5,139 bases of DNA from an uncultured Centipeda sp. (GCA_937925565.1 CALALM010000061.1:1-5139); one strand, 5' to 3'; positions 1-4,864 are shown, counted from the stretch's first letter. Program-made: numbers and translations. Notes: generated from the letters alone by a model not told the origin.

Positions 1-215
1 ACACCCACAGCGTACGCCATACCGCCGAGCGTTGCCGCGTTGTTCGCGACATTTGCCGCGCCGCCCGCAACCACGCGCTCCTCCTTCTGCTCGAGCACGA
101 GCACAGGTGCCTCGCGCGAAATACGCGAGATTGCACCATCCAGATAGATATCCGCCACCATATCCCCGATGATGAGGACGGGGACATCCGCCATCTGCCC
201 GAGTGCGTTTACCAT
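1..215 (-). CDS. rfaE1: D-glycero-beta-D-manno-heptose-7-phosphate kinase, N-terminal part (runs off the left edge)
   Basis: Only the first 71 codons are present; the gene continues beyond position 1. The product is predicted to phosphorylate heptose-7-phosphate in the cytoplasm, a step toward ADP-heptose for the LPS inner core. The translation carries the PfkB/ribokinase-family start of RfaE/HldE: a hydrophobic first strand with VPVLIIGDMVADIYLDG at residues 11-27, then SRISREAPV at about 30-38, then GGAANVANNAATLGG at about 52-66. The matching E. coli HldE signatures are GDVMLDRYWYG, SRISPEAPV and GGAANVAMN. Start: the ATG at 215-213 has GGGAG about eight bases upstream. An in-frame ATG at 230 exists but would put that GGGAG inside the gene. 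The start overlaps the lptD stop (ATGGTAA), which implies translational coupling. Only the N-terminus is visible, so a kinase-only HldA/RfaE1 cannot be told from a fused kinase-adenylyltransferase HldE. Confidence 0.88.
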   Translation of the reverse strand, partial: MVNALGQMADVPVLIIGDMVADIYLDGAISRISREAPVLVLEQKEERVVAGGAANVANNAATLGGMAYAVG

Positions 216-1735
216 GGTGTAAACTCCCATTTGATCTTCCACGAATTCTGCTCCGAGCGGTAGCGCAGGATGATCTGCGAGCAGTGCAGGTCGTGGAACC
301 AGTAGTAGTCCACATCCGTCCAACGTCGCGGGTCAACCGCATACTTCGTTCCGATCCCGATGCGGTTGTGCTCGTCGAGACGGTAGCTGAGCCCCACCTG
401 CAAGACCTTGGAGTAGTCCTCCTGGTCGAAACCGAACAGGGAATTCTGCTTGGAGTTCTTCGTGTAGATGCCGCCTATGTATGCCGCAAAGCGATCGTTG
501 AACTTCTTTGTGAGATAGGCACTTGCGTTAAAGCCCTGCACGCGCGAGCTGTCATAGCTCTCCCGCGTGACGGAATAGCCCGCTGCGAGATCGAGCCCAT
601 AGCCGTGGAACGGAATCGTGTCATGCGTAACCGCAATGCCGTACTTCCAATGATTGCTGTGAATCCCGCCGCCATACCAACGGCCGTATTCGGAGTACAG
701 ACGATACGTAACCGGCGCCTCTCCGAGCCGCTTTGTGTAACTGAGGGTGAGCGACGGCTCCTTCTTGATCCAGTCGTCATTGCCGTCCTCAAAGACACCA
801 TATGTGAGAAGTGCGTTCGTCGCACCATTTTTCCAGCCGAGATCGTAGTGACTTCGCCAGCCCTTGTTTGTCGTCACATAGAGATTGGCACTCGCCGTCA
901 CATGCGGTGCGATATCGTAGTCAAACGTCTGCTCCACCCAGAGTCCGTCGTCGCTGTCATAGCCGGCAGACGGAAAATTGCGCTGCATGGGGTTGGAAAT
1001 GTCAATCTCATAGTGTTTTTTCTTGAAAATGACCCTGTCCTTGATCCAAAACTTCACATTCGTGAGCACCAGCTTGTCGCCCGGGTAGAGCTCCGCGACA
1101 TCCGCGCTCAGATGGTAATCCGGCTTTTCTGCGGCGCATTTTGTCTGCGTCCCGTCGTAGACCACGATCTTGTCCGGATAGAACTCGAAGCGCTTGCCCG
1201 TCATATAGTAGCCGCCGACCTTGCCCTTTGCCTCCGCCATCGTGCCTTCGCGCGTCCTATAGTTGTAGTTGACATGATAACCATCGAGCGTCACGCGCGC
1301 CGCGCCCTCCGTGAGCTGGAGCATATGTGCACGGTCGGGGACGGAAACATCGCCCGAAACGGTATTTCCCTCCACATAGTCGCCCTGAAAACGCCGCGCC
1401 GCGAGCTGTACAATATCCACATGTCCCTTCGCCGTGAACGCACCCGTGCGCTCGTCATAGGTCAGATCATCGCCCTCAAACGCAATCGGCGACGGGGCGT
1501 CCTCTGTCACGGGACGGCGCAGATATTTTTCCATCGTCGCCACATCCGCGAGCAGCTTCTCCTGCTCCTTCGTGAGTCGGTTCGCACGCTCCTCGCGCCG
1601 CTCATTCTCGATAAAATCCAGATGCTGAAACCCCGTATCCGAGTTCCCGCGAAAAGCTGCATCGACAGTCACCGGAAATGCGGCACAGGCAATCATCAGT
1701 GCGAGCAGGATACGCATTTTTATAAGCTCGGTCAT
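209..1735 (-). CDS. lptD: LPS-assembly outer-membrane protein LptD (OstA), short form
   Basis: The 508-aa product is predicted to be the outer-membrane barrel that inserts lipopolysaccharide into the outer leaflet. Residues 1-26 form a signal peptide (basic start, hydrophobic core 8-19, VDA cleavage). Residues about 42-73 are a charged, probably helical stretch. Residues about 84-245 are the OstA/LptD periplasmic beta-jellyroll, with repeated short strands such as FEGDDLTYDERTGAFTAKGH. The segment around C200, ending in NVKFWIKDRVIF at 226-237, resembles the LptD cysteine segment before the barrel. Residues about 265-508 alternate in barrel fashion. They end with FHDLHC (C485), matching the LptD DLHC motif, and a terminal Trp typical of BAM substrates. 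C200 and C485 are the only cysteines in the mature protein, so at most one disulfide is possible, against two in E. coli. The protein is much shorter than E. coli LptD (about 780 aa). Start: GGAG lies nine bases before the ATG at 1735; Met7 lacks an RBS. The next gene overlaps the stop. Confidence 0.88.
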   Translation of the reverse strand: MTELIKMRILLALMIACAAFPVTVDAAFRGNSDTGFQHLDFIENERREERANRLTKEQEKLLADVATMEKYLRRPVTEDAPSPIAFEGDDLTYDERTGAFTAKGHVDIVQLAARRFQGDYVEGNTVSGDVSVPDRAHMLQLTEGAARVTLDGYHVNYNYRTREGTMAEAKGKVGGYYMTGKRFEFYPDKIVVYDGTQTKCAAEKPDYHLSADVAELYPGDKLVLTNVKFWIKDRVIFKKKHYEIDISNPMQRNFPSAGYDSDDGLWVEQTFDYDIAPHVTASANLYVTTNKGWRSHYDLGWKNGATNALLTYGVFEDGNDDWIKKEPSLTLSYTKRLGEAPVTYRLYSEYGRWYGGGIHSNHWKYGIAVTHDTIPFHGYGLDLAAGYSVTRESYDSSRVQGFNASAYLTKKFNDRFAAYIGGIYTKNSKQNSLFGFDQEDYSKVLQVGLSYRLDEHNRIGIGTKYAVDPRRWTDVDYYWFHDLHCSQIILRYRSEQNSWKIKWEFTPW

Positions 1736-1773
1736 CGGCGCGTTCTCCAGTCTTTTAAAAGTAGTTCGACGTT

Positions 1774-1842
1774 ATTATACTACAGTATAGCATACTGAAA
1801 AAATCTCTGCACCAGTATACTATAAAAAACATTGAAAGTCCA
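1774..1842 (-). promoter_or_regulatory. Promoter region of the lptD operon (two overlapping candidates)
   Basis: Reading leftward, TGGACT (1842-1837) and TATACT (1819-1814) are separated by 17 bp, a good sigma-A match, giving a leader of about 70 nt. A second perfect -10, TATAAT (1779-1774), lies closer to the gene but its -35 at 17 bp is only TTTTTC. Either or both could drive lptD. The spacing and hexamers are seen directly; use in the cell is inferred. Confidence 0.5.
1783..1797. promoter_or_regulatory. Operator-like dyad in the lptD promoter region
   Basis: CAGTATAGCATACTG is a perfect inverted repeat with 6-bp arms and a 3-nt centre. It sits just upstream of the TATAAT at 1779-1774, filling the place of the promoter spacer. 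CAGTATA occurs again 30 bp upstream at 1813-1819, where it forms the 8-bp palindrome AGTATACT. The position suits a repressor or activator site, but the protein is unknown. Because TATACTG is also -10-like, part of the symmetry may simply reflect repeated promoter elements. Confidence 0.35.
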
Positions 1843-1935
1843 TATTTTACGGGCTTCGCGGAGGTTTCCCCACCATTGGAGAAAACGCCGCATACGTACC
1901 ATTTGCGGGAATTTGTAGGCAACGTGTAGGCAAAC

Positions 1936-1958
1936 AAAAAGCCCGCGCGATGGCGGGC
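1936..1958 (-). terminator. Rho-independent terminator, leftward
   Basis: The leftward RNA would form GCCCGC / GCGGGC (arms 1953-1958 and 1941-1946, 6-nt loop) followed by five T's (1940-1936). The plus strand has no T run after the stem, so it acts leftward only. It insulates lptD from leftward transcription out of the accessory region. The nearest candidate it could serve is the doubtful ORF at 2083-2334. Confidence 0.65.
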
Positions 1959-2060
1959 GGCAGAGGTATTTTCTAAAGATAACTATTCCTCCGTGCAAGT
2001 TTACAAATCATGCAAGACAGAATCCCCCGCCGTCGCGTATTGTGTCTGTATCTACCCACC

Positions 2061-2074
2061 CATTATGGATAATG
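2061..2074. repeat. Short perfect dyad CATTATGGATAATG
   Basis: Six-bp arms CATTAT and ATAATG flank a GG centre. Its core TTATGGATA recurs at 2356-2364 inside the larger inverted repeat upstream of the doubtful ORF. It lies 9 bp past that ORF's stop. The shared core suggests one binding protein or recombinase for both sites, but this is inference. Confidence 0.4.
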
Positions 2075-2082
2075 CAAATTTG

Positions 2083-2334
2083 TCACGTTGTCAGCACCTT
2101 TTTTCTTTTTCCACGCACACAAATGCCGGGATTCACAGACCCGTGTACGCTTTCGGCGTTGGTAGTACCTGAAGCACTGGGGGAGTGTGCAACGCAGACA
2201 AAAATGTCCGAGTTGCCCGCTGTTCCTACATTTGTCCCCATTTTCTCTTTGAGTTGCCTTGCCATCCGCGACGGCATCATCTGCGCTATCACCACTTCTT
2301 TTCCATCCGTGCAAGCGTTCCTTTTCGCCGCCAT
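2083..2334 (-). CDS. Doubtful small hypothetical protein (83 aa)
   Basis: Not recognised. It would be an 83-aa basic, soluble protein with a lysine/arginine-rich N-terminus (MAAKRN...) and a basic end (RGKRKK at about 74-79). No domain, signal peptide or membrane segment is seen. For coding: by hand count, roughly three quarters of its codons begin with a purine. It also forms a self-contained unit, with the 31-bp inverted repeat just upstream and a leftward terminator 125 bp downstream. Against coding: there is no clear Shine-Dalgarno sequence (only GGA nine bases before the ATG), and other ORFs of similar length cross the same DNA in other frames. It may be a relic or chance ORF. Confidence 0.25.
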   Translation of the reverse strand: MAAKRNACTDGKEVVIAQMMPSRMARQLKEKMGTNVGTAGNSDIFVCVAHSPSASGTTNAESVHGSVNPGICVRGKRKKVLTT

Positions 2335-2337
2335 TTC

Positions 2338-2368
2338 TAACTATCCAAATTAACCTTATGGATAGTTA
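2338..2368. repeat. 31-bp inverted repeat, 10-bp perfect arms
   Basis: TAACTATCCA (2338-2347) and TGGATAGTTA (2359-2368) are exact reverse complements separated by 11 nt. There is no T run on either side, so it is not an intrinsic terminator. It lies immediately upstream of the start of the doubtful leftward ORF, which suits an operator. The arm-spacer-arm form is also compatible with a tyrosine recombinase core site. Neither role can be settled from sequence alone. Confidence 0.5.
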
Positions 2369-2438
2369 AGTATATGCAGTATATTTCATTAGATGTTATA
2401 AATATATTCTTTATTTATTCGATGTTTATACTTCGTAT

Positions 2439-2468
2439 TTGTCAACTGTTTATTGGTGAATTTATAAT
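2439..2468 (+). promoter_or_regulatory. Rightward promoter candidate
   Basis: TTGTCA (2439-2444) and a perfect TATAAT (2463-2468) are separated by 18 bp. No convincing protein gene with an RBS follows. The transcript would instead run about 230 nt into the tandem rightward terminators at 2618-2701. AT-rich DNA throws up such matches by chance, which limits confidence. Confidence 0.35.
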
Positions 2469-2596
2469 CCTTTTTATTCTCCTTTTTCTCTTGCGCCGGA
2501 AGGCTTCACAGATTTCAAAAATGCAAAAACGCATTCGCCTTTTATGTCTAAATTGGACACAAAAGACGCTGAACAACGTCACACATCTCTTTCCCG

Positions 2597-2917
2597 TCAT
2601 TCCGAACGACACACAAAAGAACGGGCACAAGCGCCCCCGCCACCGTGCCCGTTCTCATTTTTGCCGCCGTAGATGTTCGCCGCATCTATGGCGGCTTTTT
2701 TCGTGATTGTGCTGCCATAGGTGCGGCGCAGATATGCCGCCATCTCACGGGTGATATATACGTCCCATCCTGCACCGATCAAGCGTTTGAGAAGGGCATA
2801 GCGGCGTTCGGTCTTTGCCTCACCTACTACGCGCATATACTCCCACACTGCTTGTCCCGCGCTCATGTGCGTGGGGAACTGGTACATGACGCGTTCTTCC
2901 CCCTGTTTGATCTTCAT
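2597..2917 (-). CDS. Hypothetical phage-type early protein (106 aa)
   Basis: Not recognised. The start at 2917 is set by AGGAGG six bases upstream; the open frame extends further upstream, but without an RBS. Residues 1-85 are a soluble alpha/beta-looking, mildly basic sequence. It contains MSAGQAVWEYMRVVG (18-32), a basic stretch KTERRYALLKRL (35-46) and a probable helix EMAAYLRRTYG (58-68). The tail, residues 86-106, is odd: a glycine-rich GGGG and two cysteines, encoded by the GC-rich terminator hairpin at 2618-2655. The stop lies beyond the hairpin, so transcripts ending there would lack a stop codon unless the hairpin is weak. It lies 94 bp after the cro-like gene on the same strand and is probably part of the same leftward transcript. 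The role may be an early phage or regulatory function, but this is not shown. Confidence 0.6.
   Translation of the reverse strand: MKIKQGEERVMYQFPTHMSAGQAVWEYMRVVGEAKTERRYALLKRLIGAGWDVYITREMAAYLRRTYGSTITKKAAIDAANIYGGKNENGHGGGGACARSFVCRSE
2618..2662. terminator. Bidirectional terminator hairpin
   Basis: Perfect 11-bp arms AGAACGGGCAC (2618-2628) and GTGCCCGTTCT (2645-2655) enclose a 16-nt loop. Rightward the stem is followed by CA and then five T's (2658-2662). Leftward it runs into TTTT followed by GTGTG. It lies inside the 3' coding part of the leftward 106-aa gene. Confidence 0.65.
2663..2701 (+). terminator. Rightward terminator antisense to the 106-aa gene
   Basis: Thirteen-bp arms (2663-2675 and 2683-2695), all paired with a single G-U, enclose a 7-nt loop and are followed directly by six T's (2696-2701). 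It has the form of a strong intrinsic terminator. On the opposite strand the same bases encode KKAAIDAANIYGG of the 106-aa protein, so the T run is the complement of two AAA lysine codons. It may be partly accidental, but it stands in tandem with the hairpin at 2618-2662. Confidence 0.6.
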
Positions 2918-3010
2918 CGTGTGCCTCCTTTCGGCGTGTCCCGCCATCCTTGCCATGCGTGACCGTCCATCATGCGACGCGCGCAGCGCGGATGAACGCA
3001 TCGGCTTCAA

Positions 3011-3027
3011 GTTACGCAATGTGTAAC
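3011..3027. promoter_or_regulatory. Phage operator copy at the end of the cro-like gene
   Basis: GTTACGCAATGTGTAAC has 7 of 8 symmetric pairs. It matches the operator at 3264-3280 at 14 of 17 positions when inverted, and the end-base changes keep the dyad. It is formed by the last codons (KLHIA plus stop) of the cro-like gene. Its centre is 253 bp from that of the other copy. Confidence 0.6.
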
Positions 3028-3242
3028 TTATCGACTAAAAAATTACGCCCAGCCTCATCCTCAGGCATATTCAGAACGTCCACAATGGCATACATTACCT
3101 TAGAGGACGGGCGTGCCTCACCGCGTAAAACTTTTTCAGCTGTTGGATTACTCACACCACACACCCGCGCCAAATCCCGCGCCGTAAAAATTCGGCGATC
3201 AACAAGGAACTTCCGCAATCCCAAAACATCTACTTTTGTCAT
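3012..3242 (-). CDS. Cro-like small XRE-family repressor (76 aa)
   Basis: A small DNA-binding protein with one XRE-type helix-turn-helix. Helix 2 and the recognition helix fall at about residues 20-40, TARDLARVCGVSNPTAEKVL, followed by a GEARPSS turn and the helix KVMYAIVDVLNMP (48-60). The short C-terminal tail lacks any S24 or oligomerisation domain, which suits a Cro role opposite the CI-like gene. Start: AGGAGG lies seven bases before the ATG at 3242; the open frame reaches 3272, but that would place the RBS and operator inside the gene. It is transcribed divergently from the repressor gene, and its predicted TSS overlaps the operator at 3264-3280. A 94-bp gap separates it from the 106-aa gene on the same strand. 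The function as Cro-like antirepressor or regulator is inferred from context. Confidence 0.8.
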   Translation of the reverse strand: MTKVDVLGLRKFLVDRRIFTARDLARVCGVSNPTAEKVLRGEARPSSKVMYAIVDVLNMPEDEAGRNFLVDKLHIA

Positions 3243-3263
3243 TTTCACACCTCCTTTTCGCAT

Positions 3264-3280
3264 ATTACACAATGCGTAAT
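3264..3280. promoter_or_regulatory. Main phage operator
   Basis: ATTACACAATGCGTAAT has 7 of 8 symmetric pairs. It begins 4 bp downstream of the leftward -10 hexamer, over the expected TSS, and 9 bp before the cro-like gene's Shine-Dalgarno. A bound repressor here would block leftward transcription. Together with the copy at 3011-3027 the consensus is RTTACRCAATGYGTAAY. Confidence 0.65.
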
Positions 3281-3283
3281 ATT

Positions 3284-3312
3284 ATATTAAGTCTTTATTT
3301 CTTTTTCGTCAA
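3284..3312 (-). promoter_or_regulatory. Leftward promoter of the cro-like operon
   Basis: TTGACG (3312-3307) and TAATAT (3289-3284) are separated by 17 bp, close to the sigma-A consensus. The leader is about 35 nt and contains the operator at 3264-3280. The position implies direct repression by the CI-like and/or Cro-like protein. Confidence 0.7.
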
Positions 3313-3320
3313 TACCTAAA

Positions 3321-3386
3321 ACGTAACTTTTTTCTTCCTGTGTAAATTTTATTTGCGTTTTGCGTAAAAATATATTACTATGTAAC
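3321..3386 (+). promoter_or_regulatory. Repressor-gene promoter region with operator half-sites
   Basis: TGTGTAA (3339-3345) and TGCGTAA (3361-3367) exactly match one half of the RTTACRCAATGYGTAAY operator. ACGTAAC (3321-3327) and ATGTAAC (3380-3386) are partial matches, and TTAC-TAT-GTAA (3375-3385) forms a small dyad. GTAA cores recur every 18-22 bp. A weak rightward promoter, TTGCGT (3353-3358) with TACTAT (3376-3381) and a 17-bp spacer, lies among them. This suggests autoregulation of the repressor gene; the promoter call is tentative. Confidence 0.45.
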
Positions 3387-3414
3387 TATAAAATATTGAA
3401 TGAAGGTACGTATA

Positions 3415-4053
3415 ATGGCAAGTCTCAACGAAAATATGAAGCGTCTGCGTTTAGAAAAAGGTATGACGTTAGCCGATGTAGGCGAAAAAATTGGTGTTCG
3501 GAACGCTACAGTACAACGCTACGAAAGCGGCGAAATTAAAAACATCAAGCATGAAACAATTGTCAAACTGGCTACGTTGTTCGGGGTTACGCCGTCTGAA
3601 CTCATGGGATGGAAAGCTACCACCCCCGCCGCCCCTGCACCGCGCCCGCAGAAGAAGGGCGTGCGCATCCCCGTTTTTTCCTCCATTCCGGCGGGTATCC
3701 CGATAGAAGCCGTGGAAGATATCATAGACTATGAGGAGATCAACGCGGAACTTGCACGCACGGGGGAGTTTCTCGCCCTGCTCATCCGCGATGAATCCAT
3801 GCAGCCTGTTCTTTTTGTTGATGATGTTGTCATTGTTCGCAAGCAAGCCACCGCCGAGACGGGCGATATTGCCGTCATTCTCATTGACGGCGACGCGGCG
3901 ACCGTGAAGAAGATACACAGGAATCATGGCGGGCTTATGCTCATCGGGTATAATGCCGCCATCTATGAACCGCATTTCTACACGAACGATGAAATAGAAT
4001 CCTTGCCCGTCCAGATTCTGGGCAAGGTGATCGAACTCCGACGCAAGTTATGA
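3415..4053 (+). CDS. CI/LexA-like phage repressor, XRE-S24 (212 aa)
   Basis: A predicted self-cleaving repressor that binds operators in the divergent control region. The N-terminal XRE helix-turn-helix spans about residues 4-65, with TLADVGEKIGVRNATVQRYESG at 18-39. A Pro/Ala linker follows (about 67-82). The S24 peptidase domain spans about 83-212. Its scissile pair is A93-G94 in SSIPAGIP. The catalytic Ser is S128 in DESMQP, and the catalytic Lys is K165 in ATVKK. All parts needed for RecA-stimulated autocleavage are present, so DNA damage would be expected to lift repression. Start: AAGG lies eight bases before the ATG at 3415; the in-frame ATG at 3400 has no RBS. By hand count the HTH part is about 43% G+C and the DNA from the linker on about 55-70%, which hints at domain exchange. 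The Fic gene follows 85 bp downstream. Confidence 0.88.
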   Translation: MASLNENMKRLRLEKGMTLADVGEKIGVRNATVQRYESGEIKNIKHETIVKLATLFGVTPSELMGWKATTPAAPAPRPQKKGVRIPVFSSIPAGIPIEAVEDIIDYEEINAELARTGEFLALLIRDESMQPVLFVDDVVIVRKQATAETGDIAVILIDGDAATVKKIHRNHGGLMLIGYNAAIYEPHFYTNDEIESLPVQILGKVIELRRKL

Positions 4054-4138
4054 CTGTACGCGATGCGCCGCCACCGTTCCCCGTGTCCGATTCGGATGCG
4101 ACCCCGCCATGCTGCACATATACAAAAGGAGGCTTTTC

Positions 4139-4810
4139 ATGACCTATTCAGCGGATTATATCGCCGATCTCATGGTACGCATGGCACACCATTCCACCGC
4201 GATTGAAGGGAATACACTCACACAAGGAGAGACGAAAAGCATACTCATTGACGGATATATCCCGCGCGCAATGGATATGCGCGAACTGAACGAGATACTG
4301 AACTATAAGGCGTTCATGCCCTTTCTCATCGAGCGCACACAGAAAGCCGCGCCGCTCTCGCTCGCCCTCATCCGTGAGGTGCACGCGCTTCTTTGCAGGG
4401 ACACAATAGAGAGTGTTCCGGGGCAGTTTAAGACGCGCCCGAACCTCATCATCGGCGCGGATTTTACCCCTACACCGCCCTATCTCGTCCCCGCCGCGCT
4501 CACGGATTGGATAGCGAACCTTGACGCGCAAATGACGGCGGCGGTATCCGATTCAGACAGGGTACTCGCTCTTTGCCGTCAACACATCGCCTTTGAACAC
4601 ATTCACCCCTTCCCCGACGGAAACGGGCGTGTAGGGCGTGCCCTCATGGTATATAGCTGCTTCCTCGCCGATCTAACGCCTATTGTTATCCCCGTCGAGC
4701 GGCGCAAGGAATATATCAACTACCTCAACACAGGGGACTTGAACGGATTCGCCGCCTTTGCCGCCGATCTGCAAGCAGAGGAACGCAAACGTATCGAGGC
4801 GTTTTCATAA
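4139..4810 (+). CDS. Fic-domain protein, class II with N-terminal inhibitory helix (223 aa)
   Basis: Fic enzymes usually transfer AMP from ATP to a hydroxyl on a target protein. The complete catalytic motif HPFPDGNGRVGR lies at 156-167, with catalytic H156, D160, N162, R164 and R167 all present. The N-terminal STAIEGN (19-25) fits the inhibitory motif (S/T)xxxE(G/N), with E23 predicted to block ATP binding; this makes it class II (inhibitor on the same chain). The flap region is about 95-115 (GQFKTRPNLIIG). At 223 aa it is essentially the Fic core, with no C-terminal winged-helix domain and no separate antitoxin gene nearby. Start: AGGAGG lies six bases before the ATG at 4139; the upstream ATG at 4109 would include that RBS. 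It lies 85 bp after the repressor gene on the same strand with no terminator seen between them, so co-transcription is likely. Its target is unknown. Confidence 0.92.
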   Translation: MTYSADYIADLMVRMAHHSTAIEGNTLTQGETKSILIDGYIPRAMDMRELNEILNYKAFMPFLIERTQKAAPLSLALIREVHALLCRDTIESVPGQFKTRPNLIIGADFTPTPPYLVPAALTDWIANLDAQMTAAVSDSDRVLALCRQHIAFEHIHPFPDGNGRVGRALMVYSCFLADLTPIVIPVERRKEYINYLNTGDLNGFAAFAADLQAEERKRIEAFS

Positions 4811-4835
4811 ATAAGCCCCCTCATCGAATCTAAAT

Positions 4836-4864
4836 TTGACGCAAAAAATTTTTTCATCTATAAT
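4836..4864 (+). promoter_or_regulatory. Sigma-A-type promoter of the secreted-protein gene
   Basis: TTGACG (4836-4841), a 17-bp spacer with an A-tract/T-tract, and a perfect TATAAT (4859-4864). The predicted TSS at about 4871 gives a 37-nt leader. It starts 26 bp after the Fic stop, so the next gene has its own promoter and likely marks the return to host chromosome. Confidence 0.8.

Larger units (their letters stand above)
1959..2596. other. Gene-poor left arm of the accessory region
   Basis: No recognisable gene is seen in this 638-bp stretch. It contains a dyad at 2061-2074, a doubtful leftward ORF at 2083-2334, a 31-bp inverted repeat at 2338-2368, and a strongly AT-rich block at about 2370-2530 with a rightward promoter-like sequence. 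TCCGTGCAAG occurs twice (1990-1999 and 2306-2315), and TTATGGATA occurs twice in the same order (2063-2071 and 2356-2364). No integrase, tRNA or transposon end could be made out. Confidence 0.5.
2475..2701 (+). ncRNA. Candidate small or antisense RNA
   Basis: This is inferred from a promoter-like pair upstream, the lack of a credible plus-strand coding sequence, and two terminator hairpins at the end. Its last about 105 nt would be complementary to the 3' end of the leftward 106-aa gene, so it could act as an antisense RNA on the phage early transcript. No known RNA family is recognised. The start is estimated from the -10 hexamer and is uncertain by several bases. Confidence 0.2.

Noticed and set aside
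203..1798. 531-codon plus-strand open frame opposite lptD
   Set aside because: It is an antisense shadow: the minus strand encodes a coherent LptD with signal peptide, OstA domain and DLHC motif, while the plus frame gives low-sense Val/Arg/His-rich sequence without an RBS.
1861..1960. Possible phage attachment core near the leftward terminator
   Set aside because: The GTAGGCAA repeats there looked att-like, but no matching copy was found between the Fic gene and the 4836 promoter, and no integrase is present.
1755..1998. Leftward open frames of 60 and 72 codons
   Set aside because: They run through the terminator at 1936-1958 and the lptD promoter and have no placed RBS. A GGAGG at about 1987-1991 has no start codon at a suitable distance.
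2042..2353. 103-codon plus-strand open frame
   Set aside because: No Shine-Dalgarno sequence and no recognisable domain. The opposite strand has better codon periodicity.
2374..2706. 110-codon plus-strand frame with a hydrophobic N-terminus, possibly a small membrane toxin
   Set aside because: The hydrophobic part comes from AT-rich DNA. There is no RBS before the ATG, and the frame runs through both rightward terminator hairpins as the complement of the 106-aa gene.
3469..3975. 168-codon minus-strand frame inside the repressor gene
   Set aside because: Antisense shadow of a protein with clear HTH and S24 catalytic residues.
4054..4138. Small dyad TCCGATTCGGA between repressor and Fic genes
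   Set aside because: Its arms are only 5 bp and no T run follows, so it is not supported as a terminator or operator.
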